Positions 39,508 through 53,442 of a DNA stretch of 64,000 bases are shown one piece after another. How positions within the stretch are numbered: the first letter of the stretch is position 1; each line of letters starts with the position of its first letter. The notes below the pieces were generated by a model. That model was given only the letters and a program-made list of their open reading frames with translations. It ran no database searches and was not told where the DNA came from. Source of the stretch: Lelliottia sp. JS-SCA-14. GTDB taxonomy: Bacteria > Pseudomonadota > Gammaproteobacteria > Enterobacterales > Enterobacteriaceae. The stretch spans positions 1,860,001-1,924,000 of the forward strand of contig NZ_CP141606.1 in NCBI RefSeq assembly GCF_035593345.1, given 5' to 3'. Made by a program: the position numbers and the translations under genes.

Positions 39508-42500
39508 TTACGCGGCCGCGTTCTCTTCGAGCTGGCGCATAAAGTTACGCACCCACTCCATCCGCGTTTTGCGATCGCTCAGCTCCTGCATGAATTTCAG
39601 GCGCGTCGGGCCGTCGAGGCGGAAATGCTGCGGCTGTTTCTGCAAGAGACCGATGAGCCACATCGGGTCGACGTGGTTTTTCTCCGCGAACTCAATCACA
39701 CCGCCTTTCTCGTTGCCTTCCAGCTTGCGAATACCCAGCTTCTGCGCCAGCTGGCGCAGTCGGGCGATATCCAGCAGGTTACGCGCCGCATCTGGCAGTA
39801 GACCAAAGCGGTCAATCAGCTCGACTTTGATCTCCTCGAGTTCAGCCTCGTTTTTGGCGCTGGCGATGCGTTTGTAGAACGACAGGCGCGTGTTCACGTC
39901 CGGGATAAAATCATCCGGCAGCAGGGACGGCATGCGCAGCTCCACTTCCGTTTGCTGGCTGGTAAGATCTTCCAGCGACGGCTCGCGCCCCTCTTTCAGG
40001 GCGTCGACAGCGTTTTCCAGCAGCTCCATGTACAGCGAGAAGCCGATGGTCTCCATCGATCCGCTCTGATCTTCTCCGAGCAGCTCGCCCGCGCCGCGGA
40101 TCTCCAGGTCGTGCGTCGCCAGCGCGAAACCGGCCCCCAGATCTTCCAGCGAAGCGATCGCTTCCAGACGTTTTTGCGCGTCGGTAGTCATCGCTTTCGG
40201 ATGCGGTGTCAGCAGCCAGGCGTAGGCCTGGTGGTGCGAACGCCCGACGCGACCGCGCAGCTGGTGAAGCTGCGCCAGACCGAAGTGATCGGCCCGCTCG
40301 ATGATGATGGTGTTCGCCGTTGGAATGTCGATCCCGGTTTCGATGATGGTGGTACAGACCAGCACGTTAAAACGCTGGTGGTGGAAATCGTTCATCACCC
40401 GCTCCAGCTCGCGCTCGCGCATCTGGCCGTGGCCGATGGCAATGCGCGCTTCCGGCACCAGCTCCGCCAGTTTATCCGCCGCTTTCTGGATGTTTTCCAC
40501 GTCGTTGTAGAGGTAGTACACCTGGCCGCCACGCAGCACTTCACGCAGGATCGCCTCGCGCACCACCAGGCTGTCGTACTCGCGCACGAAGGTTTTTACC
40601 GCCAGACGACGGGCCGGTGGGGTGGCAATGATCGACAGATCGCGCATCCCGCTCATCGCCATATTCAGGGTTCGTGGGATCGGCGTCGCGGTGAGCGTCA
40701 GGATATCCACATCCGCGCGCATCGCTTTGATGCGCTCTTTGTGGCGCACGCCGAAGCGGTGCTCCTCATCGACAATCAGCAGGCCCAAATCTTTCCACTT
40801 CACGTCGCTTTGCAGCAGCTTGTGGGTGCCGATCAGAATGTCGATTTTGCCTTCGCTGGCCTGCTCCAGAATTTGCGTCTGCTCTTTGGCGCTGCGAAAA
40901 CGCGACAGCATCTCGATGCGCACCGGCCAGTTGGCGAAGCGGTCGCGGAAGTTGTCGTAGTGCTGCTGGGCCAGCAGGGTTGTCGGCACCAGCACGGCGA
41001 CCTGTTTGTTGTTCTCGACGGCGAGGAAAGTCGCGCGCATCGCCACTTCGGTTTTGCCGAAGCCAACGTCGCCGCACACCAGACGGTCCATCGCCAGCGG
41101 CTGGCACATATCGCTGAGTACGGCGTTAATTGCCTGAGCCTGATCCGGCGTGGTTTCAAACGGGAAGCTGTCGCAGAACAGCTGATACTGCTCTTTGTCG
41201 TGCTTAAAGGCGAAGCCGGATTTCGCCGCGCGCTGGGCGTAAATATCCAGAAGCTCAGCGGCCACATCGCGGACTTTCTCGGCGGCTTTCTGCCGCGCGC
41301 GCGTCCAGGCGTCGCTGCCGAGTTTGTGCAGTGGGGCACTCTCTTCGGCGCCACCGGCGTAGCGGCTGATGAGATGCAGAGAGGAGACCGGCACGTAGAG
41401 TTTGGCGTCACCGAGATAGGTGATCATCAGGTACTCCGCGGTGATCCCGCCTGCTTCGAGGGTGGTCATGCCCGCGTAACGCCCGACGCCGTGCTCCAGA
41501 TGGACAATCGGCTGGCCGACGTGCAGCTCGGCCAGGTTGCGGATCAGCGTGTCCGGGTTGATGGTGCGGCGGCTGTCCTGACGACGGCGCGCCACGCGCT
41601 CGCCGAGCAGATCGCTTTCGCAAATCAGCGCCCGGTTGTTCAGGGTATCGATAAAACCGTGCTCGGCGGAGCCGATCATCAGATAGCGCCCGCTGTCGGC
41701 GGCTTCGTCGAGACGCAAAATGCGTTTTGGCGAGACTTTGATGCGCGCCAGCAGTTCGCCCAGCGCTTCACGGCGGCCTTCGCTCTCGACCGAGAAAATC
41801 ACCGGCCCGGTGAAGTGTTCGAGGAACTTGCGCAGATTATCCAGCGGCGCTTTTTGCTGCGCCTGAACGGAGAGATCCGGCAGGGTGGTAAACGCCAGGT
41901 TGGTGTTAGCGGCTTTGTCCGCCAGGCTTTCCGTTTTGAGCTGCACGCGCGGCCATTTTTTCAGCTCGGAAAACAGCTCGTCGGTGCGCAGCCACAGCTG
42001 CTCAGGTGGCAGCAATGGGCGCATGGGATCGACGCCACGGTTTTCAAAACGGGCGCGGGTTTCACTTTCAAAACGGGTGGCGCTGGCGTCGAGATCGCCG
42101 GTATTGACGATCAGCGTTTTCGCCGGGAAATAGCTGAACAGCGCCGGGAGCGGCTCGCTAAAGAACAGCGGCTGCCAGTATTCGATCCCGGCGGGCAGGG
42201 TGCCTTTGCTCACCTGCTGATAGATATGTTCGGCGTCGCGCTTCACATCGAACTTATCGCGCCACTGGCTGCGGAACAGTTCGATGGCGGTCTTGTCCGT
42301 CGGGAATTCGTGGGCCGGCAGCAGGTTTATCGCCTCGACCTCTTCCAGCGTGCGCTGGGTGTCCGGGTCGAAGACGCGCAGGCTGTCGATTTCATCATCA
42401 AAGAAATCCAGACGATAGGGCTGATCGCTGCCCATCGGATAGAGATCTAATAGCGCGCCGCGCGTGGCGTACTCCCCATGTTCCATTACCTGATCGACGT

Positions 42501-42954
42501 GGCGATATCCCGCGCTGTCGAGCTGCGCGCGCAGGGCATCGCGCGACAGGCGCTGGCCTTTTTTCATCACCAGCGCATGACCGTGCAGGTAGCTGTGCGG
42601 GCAGACGCGCTGCATCAGAGTGTTGACCGGCACGATCAATACGCCGCGCTGCATCGACGGCAGCTGATAAAGCGTGGAGAGACGCGAGGAGATGATCTCC
42701 TGATGCGGGGAAAAACTGTCGTACGGCAGCGTTTCCCAGTCAGCCAGGCTAAACACCAGGCTGTCGGTAAACTGGCGGATCTCGTCGTGCAGACGGAGCG
42801 CGTTTTGCATATCGGGGGCAACGAGCACCACTGGCCCCGCGTGGCGCTCAGCGATCTCTGCCACCAGCGTGGCGCAGGCTGCGCCCGTCAGTTCGCCTAG
42901 CTGGCGCTGGTCGCCCGCTTTGTTGGGCAGGGAATAACGGTATTGTTCAGGCAT
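39508..42954 (-). CDS. mfd: Mfd, transcription-repair coupling factor
   Basis: DNA translocase that removes stalled RNA polymerase at lesions and recruits UvrA. The 1148-residue length equals E. coli Mfd. Domains in order: UvrB-like modules at the N-terminus (residues 1-350), the RNA polymerase interaction domain around 470-550, and the RecG-like translocase with Walker A GDVGFGKTEVAMRA (about 628), DEEHRFG (about 728), LTATPIPRT and QLRGRVGRS, then the C-terminal autoinhibitory D7 domain. It is monocistronic by spacing, preceded by a 138-base gap to ycfT. Confidence 0.97.
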   Translation of the reverse strand: MPEQYRYSLPNKAGDQRQLGELTGAACATLVAEIAERHAGPVVLVAPDMQNALRLHDEIRQFTDSLVFSLADWETLPYDSFSPHQEIISSRLSTLYQLPSMQRGVLIVPVNTLMQRVCPHSYLHGHALVMKKGQRLSRDALRAQLDSAGYRHVDQVMEHGEYATRGALLDLYPMGSDQPYRLDFFDDEIDSLRVFDPDTQRTLEEVEAINLLPAHEFPTDKTAIELFRSQWRDKFDVKRDAEHIYQQVSKGTLPAGIEYWQPLFFSEPLPALFSYFPAKTLIVNTGDLDASATRFESETRARFENRGVDPMRPLLPPEQLWLRTDELFSELKKWPRVQLKTESLADKAANTNLAFTTLPDLSVQAQQKAPLDNLRKFLEHFTGPVIFSVESEGRREALGELLARIKVSPKRILRLDEAADSGRYLMIGSAEHGFIDTLNNRALICESDLLGERVARRRQDSRRTINPDTLIRNLAELHVGQPIVHLEHGVGRYAGMTTLEAGGITAEYLMITYLGDAKLYVPVSSLHLISRYAGGAEESAPLHKLGSDAWTRARQKAAEKVRDVAAELLDIYAQRAAKSGFAFKHDKEQYQLFCDSFPFETTPDQAQAINAVLSDMCQPLAMDRLVCGDVGFGKTEVAMRATFLAVENNKQVAVLVPTTLLAQQHYDNFRDRFANWPVRIEMLSRFRSAKEQTQILEQASEGKIDILIGTHKLLQSDVKWKDLGLLIVDEEHRFGVRHKERIKAMRADVDILTLTATPIPRTLNMAMSGMRDLSIIATPPARRLAVKTFVREYDSLVVREAILREVLRGGQVYYLYNDVENIQKAADKLAELVPEARIAIGHGQMRERELERVMNDFHHQRFNVLVCTTIIETGIDIPTANTIIIERADHFGLAQLHQLRGRVGRSHHQAYAWLLTPHPKAMTTDAQKRLEAIASLEDLGAGFALATHDLEIRGAGELLGEDQSGSMETIGFSLYMELLENAVDALKEGREPSLEDLTSQQTEVELRMPSLLPDDFIPDVNTRLSFYKRIASAKNEAELEEIKVELIDRFGLLPDAARNLLDIARLRQLAQKLGIRKLEGNEKGGVIEFAEKNHVDPMWLIGLLQKQPQHFRLDGPTRLKFMQELSDRKTRMEWVRNFMRQLEENAAA

Positions 42955-43092
42955 GGCTTTGTCAGAGTCTCTTATGAGTTTTGGGACATATCACTGATAC
43001 GCAATGCCATTATTATCCTTGATCGTTTTGCATTAGCAAACCGGAACCGCACAGAGGGTAAATTCGCCCCCGGATGAGGGCGAGAAGAGAGG

Positions 43093-44166
43093 TTAGCGCG
43101 TGGCCTGAGCCGGGGCGAGACGGGCGGGAGGCGCAAAGAACACGTCGCCAAACAGGGCGCTGGAGACTTTCCGTGCGCCGAGGCCAAACAGCGTACACAC
43201 CAGCAGACTGATAAACGGATAGACCAGAATCAGGCTCAGTTCTGCCCACACCGGCCAGGTCCCGGCGTTGAGTTGACCGATCAGGAACAGGCTAAACAGT
43301 TCGATTAAAATGCGATGAGTGGTGTAAATCGCAATGGTGTTCGAGCCGACGACGTTCAGCAGATTGTTCGGATGCACGGCGTAGCGCTGCTCGATGCTGT
43401 AAAAGAGTTTCATAATAAGCAGTATCGACAGAAGCGACAGCAGCAGGGGAACGTTGGCAAACCACAGCACCACCGAGACCGCGCCAAATGCCACAACCGG
43501 CAGCCAGGTGCGGCGCATCGTCATCCCTTTCATCCACTCCATCAGCTGCGCACCGAACCAGGCCCCGAGGCTGTAGTAGATCATATTACGCACCACGCTG
43601 TTCATCCCCCACCACGGCAGCGGCAGGAAGTTAATCGCCACGCTTGCGAGGGCCAGTAATACGAGCACCGGCAGTTTCCAGCGGCTGAGCACTTTGCACA
43701 GGGTGAAATAGACAATCAGGGCGTAGAGATACCAGAGGCTGGTGCTGGCGGTGAGCATGGCGCGCATAAACTCGCCGATCGAACCGGCATACGCGGCATT
43801 AGAGGAAGTGGCTAATTCGCGCTCCGGCGCGAGCCAGGCGTTAATGTGGCTCAGAGCCAGCCACTGCAACACGCCCCACAGGGCCAGCACCCAGACAATG
43901 CTCCAGATCCGCTTATCGACACTGACACGCCAGCCCACGTCGTCAATGTAGCGGCGGATCAGATAGCCAGAAATAAAGAAAAACACCGGCATCCGGAACG
44001 GCGCGAGATAGAGATTAAAGTAGACCCAGCATTTGGCGAGCAGACCGGATAGCGGGTGTTGCAGCCCGTTCAGGTGAGGATAAAAGGTGATCACCGAGTG
44101 GTAAATCACCACCAGGCAGATGCACAGCCCCTTTATCTGATTAATCCATAATGCTTTTTGTTTCAT
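43093..44166 (-). CDS. ycfT: YcfT, inner-membrane acyltransferase-3-like protein
   Basis: A 357-residue polytopic membrane protein, the E. coli YcfT length. It has about ten hydrophobic segments. The N-terminus WINQIKGLCICLVVIYHSVI and the later RMPVFFFISGYL are the acyltransferase-3 family signature with the conserved His, so it may acylate a surface or periplasmic molecule; the substrate is unknown. It is transcribed away from lolC. Confidence 0.92.
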   Translation of the reverse strand: MKQKALWINQIKGLCICLVVIYHSVITFYPHLNGLQHPLSGLLAKCWVYFNLYLAPFRMPVFFFISGYLIRRYIDDVGWRVSVDKRIWSIVWVLALWGVLQWLALSHINAWLAPERELATSSNAAYAGSIGEFMRAMLTASTSLWYLYALIVYFTLCKVLSRWKLPVLVLLALASVAINFLPLPWWGMNSVVRNMIYYSLGAWFGAQLMEWMKGMTMRRTWLPVVAFGAVSVVLWFANVPLLLSLLSILLIMKLFYSIEQRYAVHPNNLLNVVGSNTIAIYTTHRILIELFSLFLIGQLNAGTWPVWAELSLILVYPFISLLVCTLFGLGARKVSSALFGDVFFAPPARLAPAQATR

Positions 44167-44384
44167 CGGTCTTTGAACCCTGTTTTGCCATAAAAGAAGC
44201 CGTTAATCCTGGGCTAAGGGGCCAGAGATGTAATGGGTAAGAGTCTGTATCAGGACGATTTTCAGAAAAGGTGGAGAAGGGCGCGTCTCGCGGGAAAGTC
44301 GATTCGTGAAGTAGCGTGATGATTTCTCTGACTTTTTCGCCAAAATCATTACCAAAGCTTACGGTTTCAGTCATTTACGCTTAA

Positions 44385-47573
<3,189 letters not shown>

Positions 47574-47629
47574 TTACGTCATGATTTGAGCGGCATGCTG
47601 TGCCGCCAAATCAGAAAGAGGAATGCGTT

Positions 47630-48541
47630 ATGTATTATGGATTTGATATTGGCGGCACCAAAATTGCGCTCGGCGTCTTTGATGAACAGCTCAAACTGCA
47701 GTGGGAAACCCGCGTTCCCACGCCGCGCGACAGCTACGACGAATTTTTAAACGCGGTCGCCGCCCTGGTGACCGAAGCCGATACCCGTTTCGGCGTGAAA
47801 GGCTCCGTGGGGATTGGCATTCCGGGGATGCCGGAAACGGACGACGGCACGCTGTACGCGGCCAACGTCCCCGCCGCCAGCGGCAAACCGCTGCGCGCCG
47901 ATCTCTCTGCACGCCTTGACCGCGACGTGCGCCTCGATAACGATGCCAACTGTTTTGCCCTCTCCGAAGCCTGGGACGACGAGTTCCGTCAATATCCTTT
48001 AGTCATGGGGCTGATCCTCGGCACCGGCGTCGGCGGCGGGATCATCATTGACGGCAAGCCGATTACCGGGCGCAGCTACATCACCGGCGAGTTCGGCCAT
48101 ATTCGCCTGCCGGTCGATGCACTCGAGGTGGTCGGACGTGATTTTCCCCTGACGCGCTGCGGCTGCGGACAGCACGGCTGTATTGAGAATTATCTTTCCG
48201 GTCGCGGGTTTGCATGGCTTTACGAACACTTCTATCATCAGAAACGTGAGGCCCCGGAAATCATCACCTTGTGGGAGCAGGGCGATGAACAGGCTCGCGA
48301 ACACGTTGAACGCTATCTTGATCTGCTGGCGGTGTGTCTGGGCAATATTCTGACCATCGTCGATCCCGATTTACTGGTGATCGGTGGCGGGTTATCCAAC
48401 TTCTCGGCGATCACCGAGCACCTGTCCGGGCGACTGCCCCGACATCTGCTGCCGGTCGCCCGCGTACCGCGTATCGAACGTGCGCGCCATGGGGATGCCG
48501 GAGGCATGCGCGGTGCGGCATTCCTTCATCTCACCCGCTAG
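47630..48541 (+). CDS. nagK: N-acetyl-D-glucosamine kinase
   Basis: Phosphorylates GlcNAc released in murein recycling, so it acts downstream of NagZ. It has 303 residues. It is a ROK-family kinase: phosphate loop [24 protein letters not shown] with the catalytic Asp, [13 protein letters not shown], and the zinc motif [10 protein letters not shown]. The ATG at 47630 follows AGAGGAATGCG; an upstream in-frame ATG at 47600 is less likely. Confidence 0.96.
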   Translation: MYYGFDIGGTKIALGVFDEQLKLQWETRVPTPRDSYDEFLNAVAALVTEADTRFGVKGSVGIGIPGMPETDDGTLYAANVPAASGKPLRADLSARLDRDVRLDNDANCFALSEAWDDEFRQYPLVMGLILGTGVGGGIIIDGKPITGRSYITGEFGHIRLPVDALEVVGRDFPLTRCGCGQHGCIENYLSGRGFAWLYEHFYHQKREAPEIITLWEQGDEQAREHVERYLDLLAVCLGNILTIVDPDLLVIGGGLSNFSAITEHLSGRLPRHLLPVARVPRIERARHGDAGGMRGAAFLHLTR

Positions 48542-48556
48542 TTATACGAGGTTTTT

Positions 48557-49378
48557 ATGCTGTCGCGTCGGTTAGGTCGACTGAGCCGTTTTCGCAAAAC
48601 TAAACGCCGCCTGCGTGAGCGCTTGCGCCAGCGGATCTTTTTCAGAGACAGGGTGATGCCAGAAGGTATGGAAAAGCCAAGAGTGGTGGTGCTGACGGGG
48701 GCGGGGATATCAGCAGAGTCCGGAATTCGCACCTTCCGCGCCACTGACGGACTGTGGGAAGAGCACCGCGTGGAAGACGTGGCAACGCCGGAAGGTTTTG
48801 CCCGTAATCCTCAGCTGGTGCAGACGTTTTACAACGACCGCCGCCGACAGCTTCAGTCGCCGGAGATTGCGCCCAATGCGGCGCATCTGGCGCTGGCGAA
48901 GCTCGAAGAGGCCCTGGGCGACCGCTTTCTGCTGGTGACGCAGAACATCGACAACCTGCACGAGCGCGCCGGGAACCACAACATTATCCATATGCACGGC
49001 GAGTTGCTGAAAGTGCGCTGCGCGTGGAGCGGGCAGGTGCTGGACTGGACGGGTGATATCACCCCGGACGATAAGTGTCACTGCTGCCAGTTTCCGTCAC
49101 CCCTGCGTCCACACGTGGTGTGGTTCGGCGAAATGCCGCTGGGGATGGATGAGATCTACAGTGCGCTGGCGATGGCCGATGTGTTTATCGCGATTGGCAC
49201 CTCCGGGCATGTCTATCCGGCGGCGGGTTTTGTCCACGAGGCGCGGCTGCATGGGGCGCATACGGTGGAGCTGAATCTGGAGCCGAGCCAGGTCGGCAGC
49301 GAGTTTGAAGAGAAACAGTATGGTCTGGCGAGTGAAGTGGTGCCGGATTTTGTCGAGAAGCTGTTGAAGGGATTATAA
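48557..49378 (+). CDS. cobB: CobB, NAD-dependent protein deacylase (sirtuin)
   Basis: Sirtuin that removes acetyl and succinyl groups from lysines, for example on acetyl-CoA synthetase. It has 273 residues from the first start. [14 protein letters not shown] binds [15 protein letters not shown] is the NID motif, and the catalytic His is in HMHGELL. The first 37 residues form a highly basic helix (many Arg/Lys) absent from core sirtuins; an internal ATG at 48668 ([11 protein letters not shown]) would give the short form. E. coli makes both forms. The last bases of cobB were copied into the duplicated REP block downstream. Confidence 0.95.
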   Translation: MLSRRLGRLSRFRKTKRRLRERLRQRIFFRDRVMPEGMEKPRVVVLTGAGISAESGIRTFRATDGLWEEHRVEDVATPEGFARNPQLVQTFYNDRRRQLQSPEIAPNAAHLALAKLEEALGDRFLLVTQNIDNLHERAGNHNIIHMHGELLKVRCAWSGQVLDWTGDITPDDKCHCCQFPSPLRPHVVWFGEMPLGMDEIYSALAMADVFIAIGTSGHVYPAAGFVHEARLHGAHTVELNLEPSQVGSEFEEKQYGLASEVVPDFVEKLLKGL

Positions 49379-49640
49379 GACCGCTTTCTCGCTCTTGTAG
49401 GCCCGGTAAGCGCAGCGCCACCGGGCATTATTCAACCCGCACAGTCTTTTTTTGCCGGGTGGCGGCTTTGCCTTACCCGGCCTACTTAACGTTTTCAGGT
49501 GCCAGATTGAAGGGATTGTAAGGCGGTTTAATGCTCTTGTAGGCCCGGTAAGTGTAGCGCCACCGGGCATTATTCAACCCGCACAGTCGTTTTTTGCCGG
49601 GTGGCGGCTTCGCCTTACCCGGCCTACTTAAGGTTAACGA
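49364..49640. repeat. Tandemly duplicated REP pair after cobB
   Basis: Two 89-base blocks at 49397-49485 and 49539-49627, each an inverted REP pair (GTAGGCCCGGTAAG... and GCCGGGTGGCGGC...), repeat with a 142-base period and very high identity. The repeat also includes TTGAAGGGATT(A/G)TAA, which in the first copy is the end of cobB. So an ancestral duplication started inside cobB. It lies between convergent cobB and potD. Confidence 0.88.
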
Positions 49641-50680
49641 CCCGCTTTCAACTTCTGATAATAATCTTCATAAATGCGGCTCGCGTCGCCCACGTCGTTT
49701 TGCCACTCGCCTTTCTTCACGGTTTCCGCATCCGGATACAGTGACTTATCGTTCGCCACTTCCGGGCTCAGCAGCTTGCGGGCCGCCAGGTTTGGCGTGG
49801 GATAACCGATGGTTTCCGCCACTTGTTTTGCCACCTCCGGGCGCAGCAGGAAGTTAATCAGCTTCATCGCGCCGTCGACGTTTTTGGCGTTAGACGGAAT
49901 CGACAGGCTGTCCATCCAGAAGATCCCGCCTTCCTTCGGCCAGACCACCTGCAGAGGCGTACCCGCCTGACGCGCCACGTAGGCCGAGCCGTTCCACACC
50001 ATCCCCAGATTCACTTCGCCTTCCATATACGGGTTGGCCGGGTTATCGGAGTTAAACGCCGCCACGTTTGGCATCAGCTTTTTCAGCTCGTTGTAGGCCG
50101 CTTCAATCTCTTTCGGATCGGTGGTGTTACCGGAATAACCCAATTTACGCAGCGCCATCTGGAACACTTCGCGCGCGTCGTCGGTCAGCAGTAGGCTGCC
50201 TTTGTACTCCGGCTTCCACAGATCGGCCCAGCTGGTAACGGTTTTTGGATCGATTTCGTCGCTGTTCACGCCGATCGCGGTCGCGCCCCAGATGTACGGA
50301 ATGGAGTAGTCATTGTTCGGATCGAACGGCTTATTCAGCATCTCCGGATCGAGATTGCTGAAATTGGTCAGCTTGGTTTTGTCGATCTTCTGGATCATCC
50401 CTTCTTTGCGCATTTTGTCGACAAAGTAGGTCGATGGCACCACCAAATCGTACGCGCCGTCTTTGTAGGTTTTGAGCTTGGCATACATGGTCTCGTTCGA
50501 CTCGTAGGTCGAATAGATCACCTTGATCCCGGTCTCTTTGGTGAACTGCTCCAGCAGGCCCGGCGGCACATACTCGGTCCAGTTGTAGAAGTAGAGCGTT
50601 TTACTGCCGTCGGCGTGCGCAGCGCCTATGCCGATTGCGAGAGCGCCTGCCGCGAGCAGGTGGCGTGACCATTTTTTCAT
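49634..50680 (-). CDS. potD: PotD, spermidine/putrescine-binding protein
   Basis: Periplasmic solute-binding protein of the PotABCD importer. It has 348 residues as in E. coli. A signal peptide ends at AHA near residue 23, followed by KTLYFYNWTEYVPPGLLEQF. The substrate pocket residues in VVPSTYFVDKM, MVWNGSAYVARQ and WMDSLSIPSNA are in family positions. It is the last gene of the potABCD operon, overlapping potC by four bases, and it stops inside the REP block margin. Confidence 0.97.
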   Translation of the reverse strand: MKKWSRHLLAAGALAIGIGAAHADGSKTLYFYNWTEYVPPGLLEQFTKETGIKVIYSTYESNETMYAKLKTYKDGAYDLVVPSTYFVDKMRKEGMIQKIDKTKLTNFSNLDPEMLNKPFDPNNDYSIPYIWGATAIGVNSDEIDPKTVTSWADLWKPEYKGSLLLTDDAREVFQMALRKLGYSGNTTDPKEIEAAYNELKKLMPNVAAFNSDNPANPYMEGEVNLGMVWNGSAYVARQAGTPLQVVWPKEGGIFWMDSLSIPSNAKNVDGAMKLINFLLRPEVAKQVAETIGYPTPNLAARKLLSPEVANDKSLYPDAETVKKGEWQNDVGDASRIYEDYYQKLKAGR

Positions 50681-51468
50681 TTTGACGTCCCCTGAGATTT
50701 GGTTGTATCACGAGCAATAATCTGGCTGGCAATCACCATCACCAGCGATAGCACCAGCAGTATCGTCGCCAGCGCGTTCACCTCAGGTGACACGCCGACT
50801 TTCACCATCGAATAGATCTTCAACGGCAGAATTTCATAACCTGGGCCGGTGACGAACGACGAAACCACGACGTCGTCCATCGAGAGGGTAAAGCTCAGCA
50901 GCCATCCGGCGGCGACCGCGGGCATCGCCAGCGGCAGAATGATTTTGCGCAGGATGGTCATTTCACTCGCCCCCAGATCTTTCGCCGCTTCCAGCATCCG
51001 CACGTCAAAGCCTTTCAGACGGGAGTAAACCGTCACCACCACGAAGGGCAGGCAGAAGGTGATGTGGGAGAAGAGCAGCGACCAGAAGCCGAGCTGAATG
51101 CCAAGGAGCATAAACAGCACCAGCAGGGAAATCGCCATTACGATGTCCGGCGACATCATCACCACAAACAGCATCCCGCTGACAAACGGCTTACCGCGAA
51201 AACGGTAGCGATACAGCGCCACGGCAGTCAGGGAGCCAATCAGCGTGGCAAAGGTCGCGGAGACAATCGCCATCGTCAGGGAGTGCTGTGCTGCCTGCAG
51301 CAGGCTGTCGTTGTTCATCAGCAGGCTGTACCAGTTGGTAGTGAAGCCTTGCCAGTTAATCCCGAAGCGTGAGCTGTTAAACGAGTTCACGATCAAAATG
51401 ATAATCGGGATGTACAGGAATGCGTAAATGGCGGACATAAAAGCGCCGCGCAGCAGACGACCGATCAT
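50677..51468 (-). CDS. potC: PotC, polyamine ABC transporter permease
   Basis: Inner-membrane permease, 263 residues with about six helices. The EAA loop that touches the ATPase reads EAAKDLGASEMTILRKIILPLAMP. It overlaps potB and potD by four bases each, showing tight coupling. Confidence 0.96.
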   Translation of the reverse strand: MIGRLLRGAFMSAIYAFLYIPIIILIVNSFNSSRFGINWQGFTTNWYSLLMNNDSLLQAAQHSLTMAIVSATFATLIGSLTAVALYRYRFRGKPFVSGMLFVVMMSPDIVMAISLLVLFMLLGIQLGFWSLLFSHITFCLPFVVVTVYSRLKGFDVRMLEAAKDLGASEMTILRKIILPLAMPAVAAGWLLSFTLSMDDVVVSSFVTGPGYEILPLKIYSMVKVGVSPEVNALATILLVLSLVMVIASQIIARDTTKSQGTSK

Positions 51469-52322
51469 TCGAGATCTCCCTTCTTATTCAGCCAGCGGGA
51501 GGCGCGCCAGTAGACGAGCAGCATCAGGCCCATTACCACCGTCAGCGTAATGCTGGTGGCCGACCCAAACGGCCAGTCGCGAATGTTCAGGAACTGACTC
51601 TTAATCACGTTGCCGATCAGCAGGTTTTTCGCGCCGCCCATCAGATCCGAGACGTAAAACAGTCCCATCGCCGGGAGCATCACCAGCAGACAACCGGCAA
51701 TAATGCCCGGCATGGTTAGCGGAATAATGATCCGCAGGAAGGTTTGCAGCTTGCTGGCACCGAGATCGCGCGCCGCTTCGAGCAGCGGTTTATCGAGTTT
51801 TTCGATGCTGGAGTAAAGCGGCATCACCATAAACGGCAGCAGGATATAGACCAGACCAATAATCACCGCGCCCGGCGTGAACATGATGCGGATCGGCGTA
51901 TCAATCACCCCCAGCCAGAGCAGAAACTCGTTCAGATAACCTTTGGTGCTGAGGAAAATCTTCAGGCCGTAGATGCGGATCAGCGAGTTGGTCCAGAAGG
52001 GAACAATCAGCAGAAACAGCAGCAGCGGACGGATTTTCTGCGGCAGCCGCGCCAGAAACCAGGCGAAGGGATATCCCAGCACCAGGCAGGCGAGGGTGGC
52101 AATCAGCGCCATGTTGAGGGAGTGCAGCAGGACCTCGAAGTAGAGCGGGTCCAGCAGGCGCGCGTAGTTATCCAGCGTAAAGACCAGGCTGACGAAGTTC
52201 GTGTCGTCGCGGGTCAGAAAACTGGTGACAATGATCATCAGGTTGGGCAAGAAAACAAACAACACAAGCCAACCCACGATCGTGGCGATCACCGCGTTCT
52301 GGAATTTACTGGTGTTCTTCAT
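51465..52322 (-). CDS. potB: PotB, polyamine ABC transporter permease
   Basis: Partner permease of PotC, 285 residues from the ATG at 52322 ([17 protein letters not shown]). About six helices; the EAA loop is [25 protein letters not shown]. It overlaps the potA 3' end by 17 bases. An ATG four codons earlier is possible. Confidence 0.95.
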   Translation of the reverse strand: MKNTSKFQNAVIATIVGWLVLFVFLPNLMIIVTSFLTRDDTNFVSLVFTLDNYARLLDPLYFEVLLHSLNMALIATLACLVLGYPFAWFLARLPQKIRPLLLFLLIVPFWTNSLIRIYGLKIFLSTKGYLNEFLLWLGVIDTPIRIMFTPGAVIIGLVYILLPFMVMPLYSSIEKLDKPLLEAARDLGASKLQTFLRIIIPLTMPGIIAGCLLVMLPAMGLFYVSDLMGGAKNLLIGNVIKSQFLNIRDWPFGSATSITLTVVMGLMLLVYWRASRWLNKKGDLE

Positions 52323-53442
52323 CGGCCAGCACAACCTCCCAGCTCTCTACCCAGTTAACGACCATTTTCTGATCGAGCGGATGGTCAAAGTCCGGGTCGT
52401 CCTCGTTAAAGAACTCGCTGACCATCACCATTTTGCCGTTTTCCAGCTCAACCACCGATTCCAGAGTCATACCTTTGTAGTTACGCTCGCGGATGTAGCC
52501 GATCAGGCCTTCCACGTCGGTGCTGTCGTGGATCTCATCGACGCGCAGATCTTCCGGGCGCAGCATGACGTTCAGCTTCTGGCCTTTTTCGACGGCAAAG
52601 TTGACGTAGATATTGCACTCACGGCCTTCAACGCTGGCGCGCACGCGCTGGTCGTCAAGACGCTCGATCACCGTGGCGTCGAAGATATTGATCTCACCGA
52701 TGAAGCTGGCGACAAACAGGTTTTTCGGCTCTTCGTAGATTTCGCGCGGCGTGCCGTCCTGCTCAATTTTGCCGTCGCGCATCACTACGATACGGTCCGA
52801 CATGGTCAGGGCTTCTTCCTGATCGTGGGTGACGAACACAAAGGTAATGCCAAGCTTACGCTGCAGGGCTTTCAGTTCGTTCTGCATCTGCTTGCGCAGC
52901 TTGTAGTCGAGCGCGGAGAGGGACTCATCCAGCAGCAGCAGGCGTGGTTTATTGACCACCGCACGGGCAATCGCCACGCGCTGTTGCTGGCCGCCGGAGA
53001 GCTGATGGGGTTTACGCTGAGCGAACTCGTCGAGCTGCACCATACGCAGGGCATCGTTCACGCGGGGCGTGATTTGCTCGGCAGGGGTTTTCTGCATGCG
53101 CAGGCCGAAGGCCACGTTTTCGAACACGGTCATGTGCGGAAACAGGGCGTAGCTCTGGAAGACGGTGTTAACGTGACGATGTTCGGCGGGAACATCGGTG
53201 ATGTTCTGATTTTCAAGATGAATTTGGCCGTTGTCGACGTTTTCCAGTCCGGCAATCAGGCGCAGAACGGTTGTCTTGCCGCAGCCGGAAGGGCCAAGCA
53301 GCGTAAGAAACTCACCGTTATTGATAGTCAGGTTAAGATCGTCAATGACGGTTTTACCATCGAAACTTTTGCTGATCCCCGACAGAAGAACCAGCGGTGA
53401 CAGTGTTCCCGGTTGTGTATTCAATTTTTGGCGCTGTCCCAT
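52306..53442 (-). CDS. potA: PotA, polyamine ABC transporter ATPase
   Basis: ATP-binding subunit of the spermidine-preferential importer, 378 residues as in E. coli. Walker [10 protein letters not shown], signature LSGGQQQR, Walker [13 protein letters not shown] and switch VTHDQEEA are clear; the C-terminal OB-fold regulatory domain starts near residue 250. First gene of potABCD, divergent from pepT. Confidence 0.97.
   Translation of the reverse strand: MGQRQKLNTQPGTLSPLVLLSGISKSFDGKTVIDDLNLTINNGEFLTLLGPSGCGKTTVLRLIAGLENVDNGQIHLENQNITDVPAEHRHVNTVFQSYALFPHMTVFENVAFGLRMQKTPAEQITPRVNDALRMVQLDEFAQRKPHQLSGGQQQRVAIARAVVNKPRLLLLDESLSALDYKLRKQMQNELKALQRKLGITFVFVTHDQEEALTMSDRIVVMRDGKIEQDGTPREIYEEPKNLFVASFIGEINIFDATVIERLDDQRVRASVEGRECNIYVNFAVEKGQKLNVMLRPEDLRVDEIHDSTDVEGLIGYIRERNYKGMTLESVVELENGKMVMVSEFFNEDDPDFDHPLDQKMVVNWVESWEVVLADEEHQ

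Noticed and set aside
39952..42450. Open frame of over 800 codons antisense to mfd
   Set aside because: It lies wholly opposite the well-supported mfd gene, is rich in His, Arg and Gln as expected of a shadow frame in GC-rich codons, and resembles no known protein.
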